Assembly (NCBI GenBank): GCA_030615855.1
Contig: JAUWYL010000002.1
Coordinates: 1-64,000 of the forward strand
DNA length: 64,000 bases
Origin: a bacterium
GTDB lineage: Bacteria > UBP18 > UBA7526
Direction of reading: 5' to 3'
The translations under genes were made by a program, and so were the position numbers. Positions 15,789-25,378 of the stretch are shown here, piece by piece (the stretch's first letter is position 1; each line of letters opens with the position of its first letter). Below the pieces are notes generated by a model. It saw only the letters and a list, made by a program, of their open reading frames with translations. It ran no database searches and was not told where the DNA came from.

Positions 15789-16133
15789 TTAGCCGGGAGG
15801 CCAACCGAGTTTCCTTCCCCCCAATAGATGGAAGTGGATGTGAAAGACCTCCTGGCCAGAATCCGGACCACAGTTGGTTACAATTCTAAAACCACACTGG
15901 GCAGTGGATTTTTCCTTAGCTAATTTATTGGCCACTAAATAGGTATGACCTATTAGCTCCCTATCCTCCTCGCTCAAATCTAAGAGAGTGGAGATATGCT
16001 TCTTGGGAATAATGAGAAGATGAACTGGCGCTTGAGGGTTGATATCCTTTATGGCGATCAGTCTGTCGTCCTCATATGCTATTTCGCTTGGAATCTCCTT
16101 CTTTATAATCTTACAGAAAAGACATTCTTTCAT
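15789..16133 (-). CDS. HIT family nucleotide-binding protein (HinT-like)
   Basis: 114 residues from the ATG at 16133; the frame continues upstream only through repeat sequence. A tandem ATG at 16136 is an alternative, but its GAGG ribosome-binding site is too close. CLFCKIIKKEIPS start with a CxxC pair, HLLIIPKKH in the middle and the histidine triad HIHFH followed by LLGGRKLGWPPG at the end. HinT-type enzymes hydrolyse AMP-lysine or nucleotide phosphoramidates. The C-terminal GW.PG motif is typical. Downstream of mtaB, separated by repeats. Confidence 0.93.
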   Translation of the reverse strand: MKECLFCKIIKKEIPSEIAYEDDRLIAIKDINPQAPVHLLIIPKKHISTLLDLSEEDRELIGHTYLVANKLAKEKSTAQCGFRIVTNCGPDSGQEVFHIHFHLLGGRKLGWPPG

Positions 16134-16209
16134 CATAGCCTCGCTATCGCTCGGAAGTAACAAGTAACAGTGAGCAAGTAGTAATTGTTCATTGTTCAAT
16201 GTTCATTGT
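16134..16209. repeat. ATTGTTCA/ATGTTCA repeat spacer with start-proximal CGAGCGATAGCGAGG motif
   Basis: Next to the HIT start is CCTCGCTATCGCTCGG (a variant of the CTCGCTTCGCTCGG motif). Then AGTAACA-type units, then ATTGTTC/ATGTTCA 7-mers at 16186-16216 abutting the mtaB stop. Confidence 0.7.
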
Positions 16210-17502
16210 TCAATGTAATTTTCCTATAACATATCCTTTCTTTATCTCACCAATCTTCACTTTAACTATCTCATTTACCAAGTCTTCTGGGCCATTAAAA
16301 ATTACTCTGATATAGTTATCAGTGAAACCTGTCAAATAATTATTCCTTTTTCTTTCCACAAGAACCTCTAAGGTTTCACCCAAAAATGACCGGCTAAATT
16401 CTTCTTGCATTTTAAAAGATAACTTTAATAATCTTTCACTCTTTTTCTTAATCTCTTTCTCTCCAGATTTTTTCATAAGTTTTGCGGCAGGTGTTCCGGG
16501 ACGAGGAGAAAATCTGAAGATGTGCATTTTAGAAAACTTCATCTTCTTGATAAAGTTATAGGTATTCCCAAACTCCTCTTCTCCTTCCCCAGGAAAGCCG
16601 ACCATAATATCGGTAGTAATCGCCACCCCTTTAATCTTCTTCCTGATTTTCTCGATTAAATCCTGGTAATAGGAAGAATGGTAAGGGCGATTCATCCTTC
16701 TTAAAACTTCATTATCGCCACTCTGCAAGGGAATATGGAGATGAGAGCAGACCTTGGGAAGCTGGGCAATTCTATCTATTAAGTCCTCATCCAGGTCCTC
16801 TGGTTCTATAGAACTCAATCTAATGCGCCTAAGACCTTCTATCTCATGGGCCTTCTTTAAGAGCAGCGCAAGAGTGAAGCCATTGTTTAGATCCTCTCTC
16901 CAGGAGCCTAAACGAATACCGGTTAAGACGATCTCCTTGAAGCCGTTTCTTACCAGCCCCTCTATTTCTTCTAACGTATCTTTTAGTGGTCGGCTTTTCT
17001 GCTTTCCCCGAACATAGGGGATGATACAGTAGGAACAGTAGTTTTCACAGCCATCCTGTATTTTGACGAAGGCTCTGGAATGAGATCGGTGTTTACTTAC
17101 TGAAAGTGTATCATATCTTGAGCAAGAGTCGACATCTTCCACAAAGATTTCTGGTTCTGGGTTCTTTTCTCCTCCATTAAGAAAGGAGGCTATGCCATTC
17201 TTCTCCCGATTTCCTAAGATTAAGTCCACCCCTTGAATCTCAGCGATCCTTTGGGGAAACCTCTGAGCATAGCAGCCAGTAACAGCGATGAAGGCCTTCG
17301 GGTTTTTTCTTATTACGTTTCTTATCTGTTGGCGAGACTTCTGATCGGCCCTATTGGTCACCGTGCAGGTATTGATGATGTAGATATCTGCTCTCTCTTT
17401 ATTAGAGACTATTCTGCAATCTTTCGCCAGGGCTTCTCGCATGGCCTGGGTATCGTATTGATTCACCTTACAGCCCAGGGTATGAAAGGCAACGCTTCTC
17501 AT
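16210..17502 (-). CDS. mtaB: MtaB, tRNA N6-threonylcarbamoyladenosine(37) methylthiotransferase
   Basis: 430 residues. Radical SAM enzyme converting t6A37 to ms2t6A37. N-terminal UPF0004 domain with VAFHTLGCKVNQYD and two further cysteines for a second 4Fe-4S cluster. The radical SAM motif CENYCSYCIIPYVRG (CxxxCxxC) is at about 150-164. The C-terminal TRAM-like region ends at about 430. The GCKVNQYD signature is typical of MtaB rather than MiaB or RimO. The start overlaps the rsmE stop as ATGA. Confidence 0.95.
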   Translation of the reverse strand: MRSVAFHTLGCKVNQYDTQAMREALAKDCRIVSNKERADIYIINTCTVTNRADQKSRQQIRNVIRKNPKAFIAVTGCYAQRFPQRIAEIQGVDLILGNREKNGIASFLNGGEKNPEPEIFVEDVDSCSRYDTLSVSKHRSHSRAFVKIQDGCENYCSYCIIPYVRGKQKSRPLKDTLEEIEGLVRNGFKEIVLTGIRLGSWREDLNNGFTLALLLKKAHEIEGLRRIRLSSIEPEDLDEDLIDRIAQLPKVCSHLHIPLQSGDNEVLRRMNRPYHSSYYQDLIEKIRKKIKGVAITTDIMVGFPGEGEEEFGNTYNFIKKMKFSKMHIFRFSPRPGTPAAKLMKKSGEKEIKKKSERLLKLSFKMQEEFSRSFLGETLEVLVERKRNNYLTGFTDNYIRVIFNGPEDLVNEIVKVKIGEIKKGYVIGKLH

Positions 17503-18278
17503 CCCATATCACCCAGTTCATACAGAATCATGGCTAAGGTTATCAATCCCGCAGTTTCGGTGCGCAAGAGTCTTGGTCCTAGGCTTACCGGAACCGCCCC
17601 CTTCTCCTTTGCTGCCTCTACTTCTTCGGAAGTAAATCCTCCCTCTGGGCCGATAAAGACCGTGATCGGTAATCGCCCGCCAGAGGCGAGGTCTCGCCCC
17701 TCTGGGGCGGAGTGATCGGTGATTGATTTTAAAACTTCTTTCAGAGAAGTAGTTTCCTCTTCTTCCCAAGGGATGAGGTTCAGATTTTCTTCACTTATAT
17801 TACTGAGTGATTGGACAAAAGTGGTTATTGCATCGACTTCTGGAATGATTGCTCTACCAGATTGCTTTGCGGCCTCAAGGGCAATCCTCTGCCAGCGATT
17901 TCTTCGCGCTCTTACCTTTTCTTCATTCAACTTGACAACCGTTCTCTGGGTGATGACTGGAATTATTCTTTTCACTCCCAGTTCCGTGGCCTTCTGGACG
18001 ATGAGGTCCATCTTATCAGACTTGGGTAATCCCTGAACCAAGGTTATTTCAATTGGTGGCTCAGTATCTAATTTGCTCTCCTTCAGAATTTTCCCTATTA
18101 CTTCTTTTTTGCTGGCTTGAATTATCTCCGTTAAGTATTCTTTTCCTTTCCCAGTGAAGACTTTTATTTTATCTCTCTCTTTTAGTCTCAAAACCTGGGC
18201 GATATGCCTTGCTTCATCCCCCTTTATAGTAACCTGGTTTTCCTTAATATCTTTCTCTTCAACAAAGAAACGCCTCAT
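17499..18278 (-). CDS. rsmE: RsmE, 16S rRNA m3U1498 methyltransferase, with an internal repeat insertion
   Basis: 259 residues. SPOUT methyltransferase acting on U1498. PUA-like N-terminus (MRRFFVEE, then [17 protein letters not shown]), SPOUT core with [19 protein letters not shown] (about 85-102) and the knot motifs [13 protein letters not shown] (about 208-220) and [11 protein letters not shown]. Residues about 186-204 are extra and encoded by a palindromic repeat (17667-17722) just before the knot. The frame is kept, so the protein is probably functional. Overlaps dnaJ and mtaB by four bases at either end. Confidence 0.95.
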   Translation of the reverse strand: MRRFFVEEKDIKENQVTIKGDEARHIAQVLRLKERDKIKVFTGKGKEYLTEIIQASKKEVIGKILKESKLDTEPPIEITLVQGLPKSDKMDLIVQKATELGVKRIIPVITQRTVVKLNEEKVRARRNRWQRIALEAAKQSGRAIIPEVDAITTFVQSLSNISEENLNLIPWEEEETTSLKEVLKSITDHSAPEGRDLASGGRLPITVFIGPEGGFTSEEVEAAKEKGAVPVSLGPRLLRTETAGLITLAMILYELGDMG

Positions 18279-19450
18279 TTAAAGGTATCTCTTAACTTAT
18301 CAAAAACACTTTTCTCCGGCTTTCCCAGTTTTTCGCCACCTGCTTTGGCAAATTCTCTCAGGATTTCTTTTTGCTTTTCATTGAGTCTGGCAGGTACCTG
18401 AACAATAACCTTTACATACTCATCGCCCTTACCATGGCCATGGAGGGAAGGAACCCCTTTTCCTCTTAATCGGAAAACCCTATCTGTCTGGGTTCCAGGA
18501 GGAATCTTCATGGTTGCCTTTCCCTCTAAGGTGGGAACTTTGATCTCTCCTCCTAAGGTCGCGGTAACGAAATTAAGGGGTACTTCACAGTAGAGGTCGC
18601 TTCCCTCTCGTTCAAATATCTTATGGGGGGTTAGACGAATGGTGACATAGAGGTCACCCGATGGACCACCAAGCTCTCCGGCTTCTCCTTTACCCCTTAC
18701 CCTGATCGAAGTTCCGGTATCCACACCGGAAGGAACCTTCAGAGATATCTTGGAGGCTTTCTTGATCTTTCCTCTACCATGGCACTGGCCGCAGGTCTCT
18801 TTAATCACCTCTCCGGCTCCCCGGCATTGGGGACAGGTAGTAACAGTAGCGATCTGACCAAATATAGAGCTGGAAACCTGCCTGACCTGCCCCTGGCCCT
18901 GGCATTGAAAGCAAGTCTTCTTTCCCGTTCTTGGCTTTGCTCCGCTTCCCTTGCAGGTAGAACAGGTAACGGTATGATAGATACTTATCTTCTTTTCACT
19001 TCCCCTGACGGCTTCTTCCAGGGTAATATCCAAGAGATACTCTAAGTCCGCACCCCGTTGGGGACCCCTTGTTGCCCGGGTACCAAAGAATTCTCCAAAA
19101 ATATCAGAAAAGGTTCCTCCACCACTAAAACCTCTCAGGATATCTTCAAAACCCCGACCGCCAAAGATACTCCCAAAGTCGGCCCCCCGAAAGATATCCT
19201 GATAAGTGTACTGGCCATCGATACCCGCATGGCCAAACTGGTCGTAGGTAGTCTTCTTCTCTGAATCAGAGAGAACAGCATAGGCCTCAGATATCTCCTT
19301 AAACTTCTCCTCTGCTTTCTTCTTCTTATCTGGGGGCACCTTATCTGGATGATTCTGAAGAGCCAGGGTTCTATAGGCTTTCTTTATCTCATCTGAGGAG
19401 GCATTCCGATCTATGCCCAGTATCTCATAATAATCACGCTTTATGGTCAC
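18275..19450 (-). CDS. dnaJ: Chaperone DnaJ (Hsp40)
   Basis: 391 residues, type I. J domain 1-70 with the HPD tripeptide (NHPDKVP), Gly/Phe-rich linker (about 75-120), and four zinc-binding repeats: [24 protein letters not shown] and CGQCHGRG. C-terminal substrate-binding domains follow. Stimulates DnaK ATPase. Together with hrcA, grpE and dnaK it forms the classic CIRCE-controlled set. Repeats separate it from dnaK. Confidence 0.97.
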   Translation of the reverse strand: MTIKRDYYEILGIDRNASSDEIKKAYRTLALQNHPDKVPPDKKKKAEEKFKEISEAYAVLSDSEKKTTYDQFGHAGIDGQYTYQDIFRGADFGSIFGGRGFEDILRGFSGGGTFSDIFGEFFGTRATRGPQRGADLEYLLDITLEEAVRGSEKKISIYHTVTCSTCKGSGAKPRTGKKTCFQCQGQGQVRQVSSSIFGQIATVTTCPQCRGAGEVIKETCGQCHGRGKIKKASKISLKVPSGVDTGTSIRVRGKGEAGELGGPSGDLYVTIRLTPHKIFEREGSDLYCEVPLNFVTATLGGEIKVPTLEGKATMKIPPGTQTDRVFRLRGKGVPSLHGHGKGDEYVKVIVQVPARLNEKQKEILREFAKAGGEKLGKPEKSVFDKLRDTFK

Positions 19451-19548
19451 TTTGTAAATACCCTATCGTTATACCTGTTATTCCCGTTAGACCCGTTATT
19501 TCCGTTCAACGGGCAAAACGGGCTCAACGGACGGAACGGACTAAACGC
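19451..19548. repeat. CCCGTTA / AACGGGC inverted arrays between dnaK and dnaJ
   Basis: Forward ATACCTGTTATTCCCGTTAG and CCCGTTATTTCCGTT units (19467-19506), then inverted CAACGGGC, AAACGGGCTCAACGGACGG and GAACGGAC units to 19545. It reads as a large imperfect hairpin inside the heat-shock operon. Confidence 0.75.
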
Positions 19549-21525
19549 CTATTCTTTCTTCTCTTCTTTCTTTTCCTCTTCCTCTTTGTACTCCGCCTCT
19601 ACCACATCTTCCCTCTTCTTCTCCTTGGGTTTCTCTTCTTTGGGTTTTTCTTCTCCCGCTTTAGCGGGGGGCCGCTCTGGCGGTGGCTTCGTCTTCTTTG
19701 CTTGTTCAGCGGCTTTCTTCTGTGCTTCTTTGTAGACCTCCTCTGCCAATTTATGGGAGGCCTTTCCCAGCTCTTCAGAGGCTTTCTTAATTTTTTCTGT
19801 ATCCTTTCCTTTCAGGGCCTCTTTAAGGCTATTCAAAGCATCCTCAATCTTCTTTTTTTCAGAAGCGCTTACTTTGTCCCCATAGTCCTTTAAGGACTTC
19901 TCTACTGAATAGACTAAGGTGTCTGCCTGATTCCTTACCTCTGCCTCTTCCTTCCTCTTCTTATCCTCAGCCTCTTTTGACTCGGCTTCCTTGACCGCCT
20001 TCTCAATCTCTTCCTCCGTCATCTTCTGAGAGGTGATCTTTATGGACTGCTCCTTTCCCGTTCCTAAGTCCTTGGCAGAGACATGGACGATGCCATTAGC
20101 ATCAATGTCAAAGGTAACCTCAATCTGGGGAATGCCTCTGGGTGCTGGAGGAATGCCCACCAGATCAAACTTCCCTAAGGATTTATTATCTATGGCCATC
20201 TGCCTCTCTCCCTGGAGGACATTGATAGTTACCGCTGGCTGATTATCTGCTGCGGTAGAGAAGATCTGGGACTTCTTGGTGGGAATGGTGGTATTCCTGG
20301 AGATGAGGGGAGTTCTGATTTCTCCTAAAGTCTCAATGCCCAAGGTAAGAGGGGTGACATCCAAGAGTAATACATCCTTCACTTCTCCAGTCAATACCCC
20401 GGCCTGAATGGCGGCTCCCTCTGCTACAACCTCATCCGGATTGACTCCCTTATGGGGCTCTCTACTAAACACCTTCTTGACCGTCTCTATTACCAGAGGC
20501 ATCCTGGTCTGACCACCAACTAAGATTACCTCATCAATATCAGAGGGAGATAGTTTGGCATCTGCCAGGGCCTGTTCACAGGGTCCGATAGTCTTCTCAA
20601 CGATATCTGAGGTCAGTTGCTCCAGCTTGGCCCGGGAGAGTTTTTTAACCAAATGTTTAGGCCCGGTCTGATCTGCAGTGATGAAGGGAAGGTTAATCTC
20701 TGTCTCCAAGGTAGTAGATAACTCGCATTTCGCCTTCTCCGCGGCCTCCTTCAATCTCTGTAAGGCCATTCTATCCTGTTTTAAATCAATCCCCTGCTCT
20801 TTTTTGAACTCCTCACAGAGCCAGTCAATTACTTCCTGATCAAGATCATCTCCTCCTAAGTGAGTATTCCCATTGGTAGATTTTACCTGTAAGACACCCT
20901 CGCCCATATTCTCTAAAATAGAGATATCAAAGGTTCCCCCTCCCAGATCGAAGACCGCAATCTTCTGCTCTTTCTTCTTATCCAATCCATAGGCTAAAGA
21001 AGCGGCGGTGGGTTCATTGACAATCCTCAAGACCTCTAAGCCAGCGATCTTACCAGCATCCTTTGTTGCCTGCCTTTGATCATCTCGGAAATAGGCAGGA
21101 ACCGTGACCACTGCTTGGGTAACTTTCTCTCCTAAATATCTCTCTGCCTCAGCCTTCATCTTGGCCAGAATCATACCCGATATCTCGGGAGGAGAATAGA
21201 CTTTGTCCCTGACTTTTATCCTTACATCGTTATGAGGACCTTCTACCAATTCAAAGGGTAGTATCTTCTTATCTCTATCTACTTCCCCCTCATGGAAGCG
21301 ACGACCCATCAATCTCTTAATAGAGAAGACCGTATTCTCTGGATTGGTGACGGCCTGCCTCTTGGCAGGAAGACCCACTAGCTTCTCTCCTGTCTTAGTA
21401 AAGGCGACCACAGAAGGAACAGTCCGCGGGCCTTCAGAAGAAGCGATGACTGTGGGCTTTCCTCCTTCCATAATAGAGACTACAGAGTTTGTGGTTCCTA
21501 AATCAATCCCAATTACTTTAGCCAT
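19549..21525 (-). CDS. dnaK: Chaperone DnaK (Hsp70)
   Basis: 658 residues. ATPase domain with [10 protein letters not shown] (about 5-14), [21 protein letters not shown] and [10 protein letters not shown]. Substrate-binding domain from about residue 390 ([19 protein letters not shown]). The C-terminal tail (from about 600) is unusually Lys/Glu/Pro-rich (many KPKEE-type steps) and ends EKKEEKKE. Start with AAGGAGGTAAAGA ribosome-binding site before the ATG at 21525. Confidence 0.98.
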   Translation of the reverse strand: MAKVIGIDLGTTNSVVSIMEGGKPTVIASSEGPRTVPSVVAFTKTGEKLVGLPAKRQAVTNPENTVFSIKRLMGRRFHEGEVDRDKKILPFELVEGPHNDVRIKVRDKVYSPPEISGMILAKMKAEAERYLGEKVTQAVVTVPAYFRDDQRQATKDAGKIAGLEVLRIVNEPTAASLAYGLDKKKEQKIAVFDLGGGTFDISILENMGEGVLQVKSTNGNTHLGGDDLDQEVIDWLCEEFKKEQGIDLKQDRMALQRLKEAAEKAKCELSTTLETEINLPFITADQTGPKHLVKKLSRAKLEQLTSDIVEKTIGPCEQALADAKLSPSDIDEVILVGGQTRMPLVIETVKKVFSREPHKGVNPDEVVAEGAAIQAGVLTGEVKDVLLLDVTPLTLGIETLGEIRTPLISRNTTIPTKKSQIFSTAADNQPAVTINVLQGERQMAIDNKSLGKFDLVGIPPAPRGIPQIEVTFDIDANGIVHVSAKDLGTGKEQSIKITSQKMTEEEIEKAVKEAESKEAEDKKRKEEAEVRNQADTLVYSVEKSLKDYGDKVSASEKKKIEDALNSLKEALKGKDTEKIKKASEELGKASHKLAEEVYKEAQKKAAEQAKKTKPPPERPPAKAGEEKPKEEKPKEKKREDVVEAEYKEEEEKKEEKKE

Positions 21526-21630
21526 TCTTTACCTCCTTCGCTTCGCTTACTCGGTAGTTAACCGTTTACCCGCTCGGCTTTTAGCCTCGCTGTTTACCGT
21601 ACACCGTAAACCGTTAACCGTAAACTATGC
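21526..21630. repeat. GTTTACC/CCGTAAA arrays between grpE and dnaK
   Basis: Start-proximal CTTCGCTTCGCTTACTCGG, then AGTTAACCGTTTACC, a GCTCGGCTTTTAGCCTCGC centre, CTGTTTACCG and inverted ACCGTAA/ACCGTTA units to 21625. Confidence 0.8.
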
Positions 21631-22170
21631 CTATTTTTTAGTGAACTTCTTGGCTACCTTCACTTGGGCGGGTCTAATTACTTTGCCGCCCAGGATATAT
21701 CCTTTGCGCAGCTCCTCAATGATAAGTCCTTCAGGATGTTTATCGGTCTCCTCATGCATTATTGCCTCATGGATATGGGGATCAAACTTCTTTCCTTTGG
21801 TCTCAATAACTTGTAAACCTTCCTTCTTCAGAATATTGTGGAACTGCCTCTCCACCAGTTCTATTCCTTCTATTATCTTCTTGGGCTCTGCGGTATTCTT
21901 CACATGATGGAGGGCCATCCCGAAATTATCCAGGATAGGCAGAAGTTCGTAGATCAAATCCTCTTTTGAAAATTTGACAAAGTCTTCCCTTTCTTTCTCC
22001 CCTCTCTTCCTATAGTTCTCAAAGTCTGCCGCTAGCCTCTGGAGATGCCTTTTATATTCAGCGGCCAATCTGCGTTCTCTCTCCAATTCGTGCTGAATCT
22101 GATCCAATTCGCTCTTGAGCTTTAGCCACTTTCTTCTTGGCTTCTTCTTCCCTTTTCGCTTATCTGACAT
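21631..22170 (-). CDS. grpE: GrpE nucleotide exchange factor
   Basis: 179 residues. Basic N-terminus, long coiled coil (about 15-65), then [46 protein letters not shown] and the C-terminal [16 protein letters not shown], all GrpE signatures. Promotes ADP release from DnaK. Lies between hrcA and dnaK in the usual order. Confidence 0.96.
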   Translation of the reverse strand: MSDKRKGKKKPRRKWLKLKSELDQIQHELERERRLAAEYKRHLQRLAADFENYRKRGEKEREDFVKFSKEDLIYELLPILDNFGMALHHVKNTAEPKKIIEGIELVERQFHNILKKEGLQVIETKGKKFDPHIHEAIMHEETDKHPEGLIIEELRKGYILGGKVIRPAQVKVAKKFTKK

Positions 22171-22216
22171 CTCTTCCTACCTTGCTTCGCTCCTTCTCTT
22201 CTACTCTCCTATTCTA

Positions 22217-23245
22217 CTAAACCTTCGTGGTATGACTTAAATTTGTTAGAACCTTGCTTACCATCTTGGCCATGAAATCGACGAGAGAAACGACCTTGGA
22301 ATATTCCATCCTTCTGGGGCCAATTATTCCCAGGACCCCTACCGGTCTACCATTTATTCTGTAGGTAGAGGTTACTAGGCTTAAGTCTCTAATCTTTCTA
22401 CATCTGGTCTCTTTTCCGATTAAGACCCTTACTCCCTCGCTGGAGGCAGTTTTACTCAAGACCTCGGCCAATAATCTCTTCTCCTCTAAGGCCTGGAAAA
22501 TGGACTTTGACCGGGCTAAGTCTTTAAACTCTGGATGCTCAAGGATATTAATTCTTCCCCCAAGATAGAGTTCCTCTACCCCATCCCAGGTGAAGATCTG
22601 ATTCATCAATTCCCAAATCTTTCTCGCTGAGGTCTCAATTTTCAATTGGTCAGAGATGAATTCTTTAATTCTTTTTAAAGGCAGGTTAGAGAGTCGATCA
22701 TTAATGAGATTCAGAATCTCTCCCAGTCTTTCCTTGGGAAGAATTTTTTCTGTTTCTATTATCTTATTTTTTACCAATCCCGAGCCAGTGATCAGGATAC
22801 TCAAGATTCTTCCATTTTCCAGGGAGACGAGTTCTAGATGATGGAAGATAGACTTCTCTAAGTTGGGGGCCAGGACGAGGCCGGTATAATGGGAAAGGAG
22901 GGAGAGAACCTGGGAGGTCTCCTCCATTATCTGATCGATCCTATTTATTCTATGGGAGTATTCTTTCTTAATCCTTATCTTTTCTTCTAAGGAGAGGTCC
23001 GCTCTCTCCATTAAACTATTCACATAGAAGCGGTATCCCTTATCTGTAGGGATTCTTCCTGCCGAGGTATGGGGATGGGTAAGATAGCCTGACTCTTCCA
23101 AATCCGCCATACAATTCCTTATGGTAGCTGGAGAGAGGTGGAGTCTGTATTTCTTGGCAACGGTTCTCGAGCCCACAGGTATAGCAGTGGTGATGTAGTT
23201 GTAAACTACGGCTCTCAATATCTTCTTTTTCCTCTCGTTAAGCAT
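22217..23245 (-). CDS. hrcA: HrcA, heat-inducible transcription repressor
   Basis: 342 residues from the ATG at 23245 (GGGAGCTAGG ribosome-binding site); a GTG at 23263 lies inside the CIRCE operator and is rejected. N-terminal winged helix with TVAKKYRLHLSPATIRNCMADLEESGYL and HTSAGRIPTDKGYR, then GAF-like and dimerisation domains ending VSLVDFMAKMVS. HrcA binds CIRCE with GroESL-dependent activity and represses dnaK/groE operons. The first gene of its own CIRCE-controlled operon. Confidence 0.97.
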   Translation of the reverse strand: MLNERKKKILRAVVYNYITTAIPVGSRTVAKKYRLHLSPATIRNCMADLEESGYLTHPHTSAGRIPTDKGYRFYVNSLMERADLSLEEKIRIKKEYSHRINRIDQIMEETSQVLSLLSHYTGLVLAPNLEKSIFHHLELVSLENGRILSILITGSGLVKNKIIETEKILPKERLGEILNLINDRLSNLPLKRIKEFISDQLKIETSARKIWELMNQIFTWDGVEELYLGGRINILEHPEFKDLARSKSIFQALEEKRLLAEVLSKTASSEGVRVLIGKETRCRKIRDLSLVTSTYRINGRPVGVLGIIGPRRMEYSKVVSLVDFMAKMVSKVLTNLSHTTKV

Positions 23246-23256
23246 TCCTAGCTCCC

Positions 23257-23283
23257 TTAGCACTCATTGAATGAAAGTGCTAA
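23257..23283. promoter_or_regulatory. CIRCE operator of the hrcA-grpE-dnaK-dnaJ operon
   Basis: TTAGCACTC, nine bases, AAGTGCTAA: one mismatch from the consensus inverted repeat. It lies between the hrcA -10 element and start codon, where bound HrcA would block transcription. Confidence 0.95.
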
Positions 23284-23287
23284 CAAT

Positions 23288-23316
23288 AATTTAGCACAAA
23301 AAAAATTGCTTGTCAA
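23288..23316 (-). promoter_or_regulatory. Sigma-70 promoter of the hrcA operon
   Basis: TTGACA (23311-23316), 17 bp, TAAATT (23288-23293), with CIRCE beginning four bases further downstream. The arrangement is standard for class I heat-shock regulation. Confidence 0.85.
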
Positions 23317-23400
23317 GTTTTGACACGGATTTTTTTATTCTGCCTACTGCTTGGGTCTATGGAACGCGGATTATCACGGATAAATCCGTGCCTATCCGTG
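23317..23400. repeat. ATCCGTG-type repeat spacer between lepA and the hrcA promoter
   Basis: Units CACGGATTTTTTTATTCTG, TTATCACGGATAAATCCGTG and CCTATCCGTGTCA in both orientations, with the phrase CTACTGCTTGGGTCTA that recurs at 15698 and 34852. No terminator for lepA is obvious. Confidence 0.6.
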
Positions 23401-25176
23401 TCACTCTACTTTTAGGATGCTTAAGAAGGCTTCCTGGGGAAGAGAGACCTTTCCAATTCTCTTCATTCTCTTCTTACCCCTCTTCTGCTTCTCCAAAAGC
23501 TTCTTCTTCCGGGTGATATCTCCTCCGTATAAGGGAGCGGTGACATCCTTTCTCAAAGCTTTTACTGTCTCCCGGGCGATGGTTTTCTTCCCTATCGCCC
23601 CCTGTATGGCAACCGGAAAGAGGTGCTGAGGAATGACCTCCTTTAATCTTGCTACCAACTCTCTTGCCCTATGATAGGCCTTTTCCTTATGGGTAATGAA
23701 GGATAATCCTTCCACCTTCTCATTATTTAAGAGGACATCGACCTTTACCGAATCCGTCTTTCGATAACTGATATGCTCATAGTCAAAGGAGGCATAACCT
23801 CGGGAGACAGACTTTAACCTATCGTAGAAGTCGAGTATCACCTCAGATAGGGGGAGTTCATAGGTCAAAGAGGCGGTATTTTGGTCCAGATACTTAGTAT
23901 CTTTATATACTCCTCTTCTTCCCTGAACTAACTGCATAATGGGTCCTAAGTATTCGGCGGGAGTAATGATGATCGCCTTAATATGGGGCTCCTGAATCTC
24001 TTTAATCTCATTGGGGGAGGGAAGTTTAGAAGGGTTCTCTACCCTTTTGGTCTCGCCTTCTCTGGTGATCACCCTATAGACTACGCTGGGTGCCGTAGTT
24101 ATCAGATCCAGGTCATACTCCCTCTCCAATCTCTCCTGGACGATCTCCATATGTAAGAGGCCTAAGAATCCGCATCTGAAACCAGGGCCCAAGGCTGGGG
24201 AGCTTTCCTCTATATAACTAAAGGAAGCGTCATTCAGTTTCAGTTTCTCCAGAGCCTCCTTCAGTGATCCAAAATCCTCGCTTCTTACAGGATAGAGGCT
24301 GGCGAAGACAAAGGGCTTCACCTCCTTATATCCGGGAAAGGACTTCTGGGCAGGATTTAAAGTGCTGGTAATAGTATCCCCCACCTTGGCATCTTGAAGG
24401 TTCTTTATATTCGCCATTAGGTAGCCCACTCCACCTGTGGAAAGCCCGTCTACCTTTCTCATCTCTGGAGAAAAGATCCCCACTTCATTCACTTCAAAAT
24501 CCCTTCCGGTTCCCATAAGCCTAATCCTATCTCTTGGTTTAATGGAGCCCTGAATGACCCGGATATAGACCACTACCCCCTGATAGGGATTATAGATAGA
24601 GTCGAAGATCAAGGCCTGAAGGGGCTTATTGGTCTCCCCTTTTGGTGGAGGGATCCTCTCAACTATTGCTTCCAGGACATCCTCTGTTCCCATTCCCTTC
24701 TTTGCACTGGTAAAGATGGGGTCCTTTAATCCCAGGACATCTTTTATCTGTTTCTCTGTCTCCTCTGGCCGGGCATTGGGAAGGTCTATCTTATTTATAA
24801 TGGGGATGATGGCGAGGTTGGCTTCCCTTGCTAAGTAGGCATTGGCTAAGGTCTGGGCCTGAACCCCCTGGCTGGCATCGATGATCAATAAAACTCCTTC
24901 ACAGGCAGCAAGAGACCTTGAGACCTCATAGGAGAAGTCCACATGGCCCGGGGTATCTATGAGATTTAAGATATAGTCCTTGTACTTCAGTCTCACTGCT
25001 TTGGCCTTTATGGTAATCCCTCTCTCCCTTTCAAGTTCCATCTCATCCAATACCTGCTCCCTCATCTTTCTGGGAGGAAGGGTCTTGGTATATTCTAACA
25101 GTCTATCCGCCAAGGTGCTCTTCCCATGGTCGATATGAGCAATAATGGAAAAATTCCTAATGCGTTCTGTGGACAT
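23401..25176 (-). CDS. lepA: LepA (elongation factor 4)
   Basis: 591 residues. Ribosome-associated GTPase implicated in initiation/assembly and back-translocation. G motifs [10 protein letters not shown] (about 13-22), DTPGHVDF and NKIDLP, then domain II, and the LepA-specific C-terminal domain ending in the basic [15 protein letters not shown] segment. Full length and unremarkable. It is flanked by repeat spacers on both sides. Confidence 0.97.
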   Translation of the reverse strand: MSTERIRNFSIIAHIDHGKSTLADRLLEYTKTLPPRKMREQVLDEMELERERGITIKAKAVRLKYKDYILNLIDTPGHVDFSYEVSRSLAACEGVLLIIDASQGVQAQTLANAYLAREANLAIIPIINKIDLPNARPEETEKQIKDVLGLKDPIFTSAKKGMGTEDVLEAIVERIPPPKGETNKPLQALIFDSIYNPYQGVVVYIRVIQGSIKPRDRIRLMGTGRDFEVNEVGIFSPEMRKVDGLSTGGVGYLMANIKNLQDAKVGDTITSTLNPAQKSFPGYKEVKPFVFASLYPVRSEDFGSLKEALEKLKLNDASFSYIEESSPALGPGFRCGFLGLLHMEIVQERLEREYDLDLITTAPSVVYRVITREGETKRVENPSKLPSPNEIKEIQEPHIKAIIITPAEYLGPIMQLVQGRRGVYKDTKYLDQNTASLTYELPLSEVILDFYDRLKSVSRGYASFDYEHISYRKTDSVKVDVLLNNEKVEGLSFITHKEKAYHRARELVARLKEVIPQHLFPVAIQGAIGKKTIARETVKALRKDVTAPLYGGDITRKKKLLEKQKRGKKRMKRIGKVSLPQEAFLSILKVE

Positions 25177-25378
25177 CTTTTACTCCAATAGTTTACTGTT
25201 GAGCGGTGCGTTTCACTTGCCCCGCTGGTGAATAATTATTATTCAATTTGCCCGCCCTTCGGACTGTTTACCGTTTACAGTAAAAAAACCGCCTTTCGTT
25301 TTCACTCAAGACTGGGTGATCCTGAATGAAATGAAGGACCGTAAACCGTACACCGTCAACCGTAAACCCCTTCTCTTA
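25177..25378. repeat. GTTTACC/CCGTAAA arrays between a GT4 gene and lepA
   Basis: AATAGTTTACTG near lepA, a GAATAATTATTATTC palindrome (25229-25243), CCCGCCCTTCGGACTG, TTTACCGTTTACAGTAAAA, then inverted ACCGTAA, ACCGTAC, ACCGTCA, ACCGTAA units at 25341-25367. No gene seen. Confidence 0.75.

Noticed and set aside
15659-15871. 70-residue minus-strand frame overlapping the HIT gene
   Set aside because: It runs through ATTCGCG arrays and the HIT coding region in another frame, with no homology seen.
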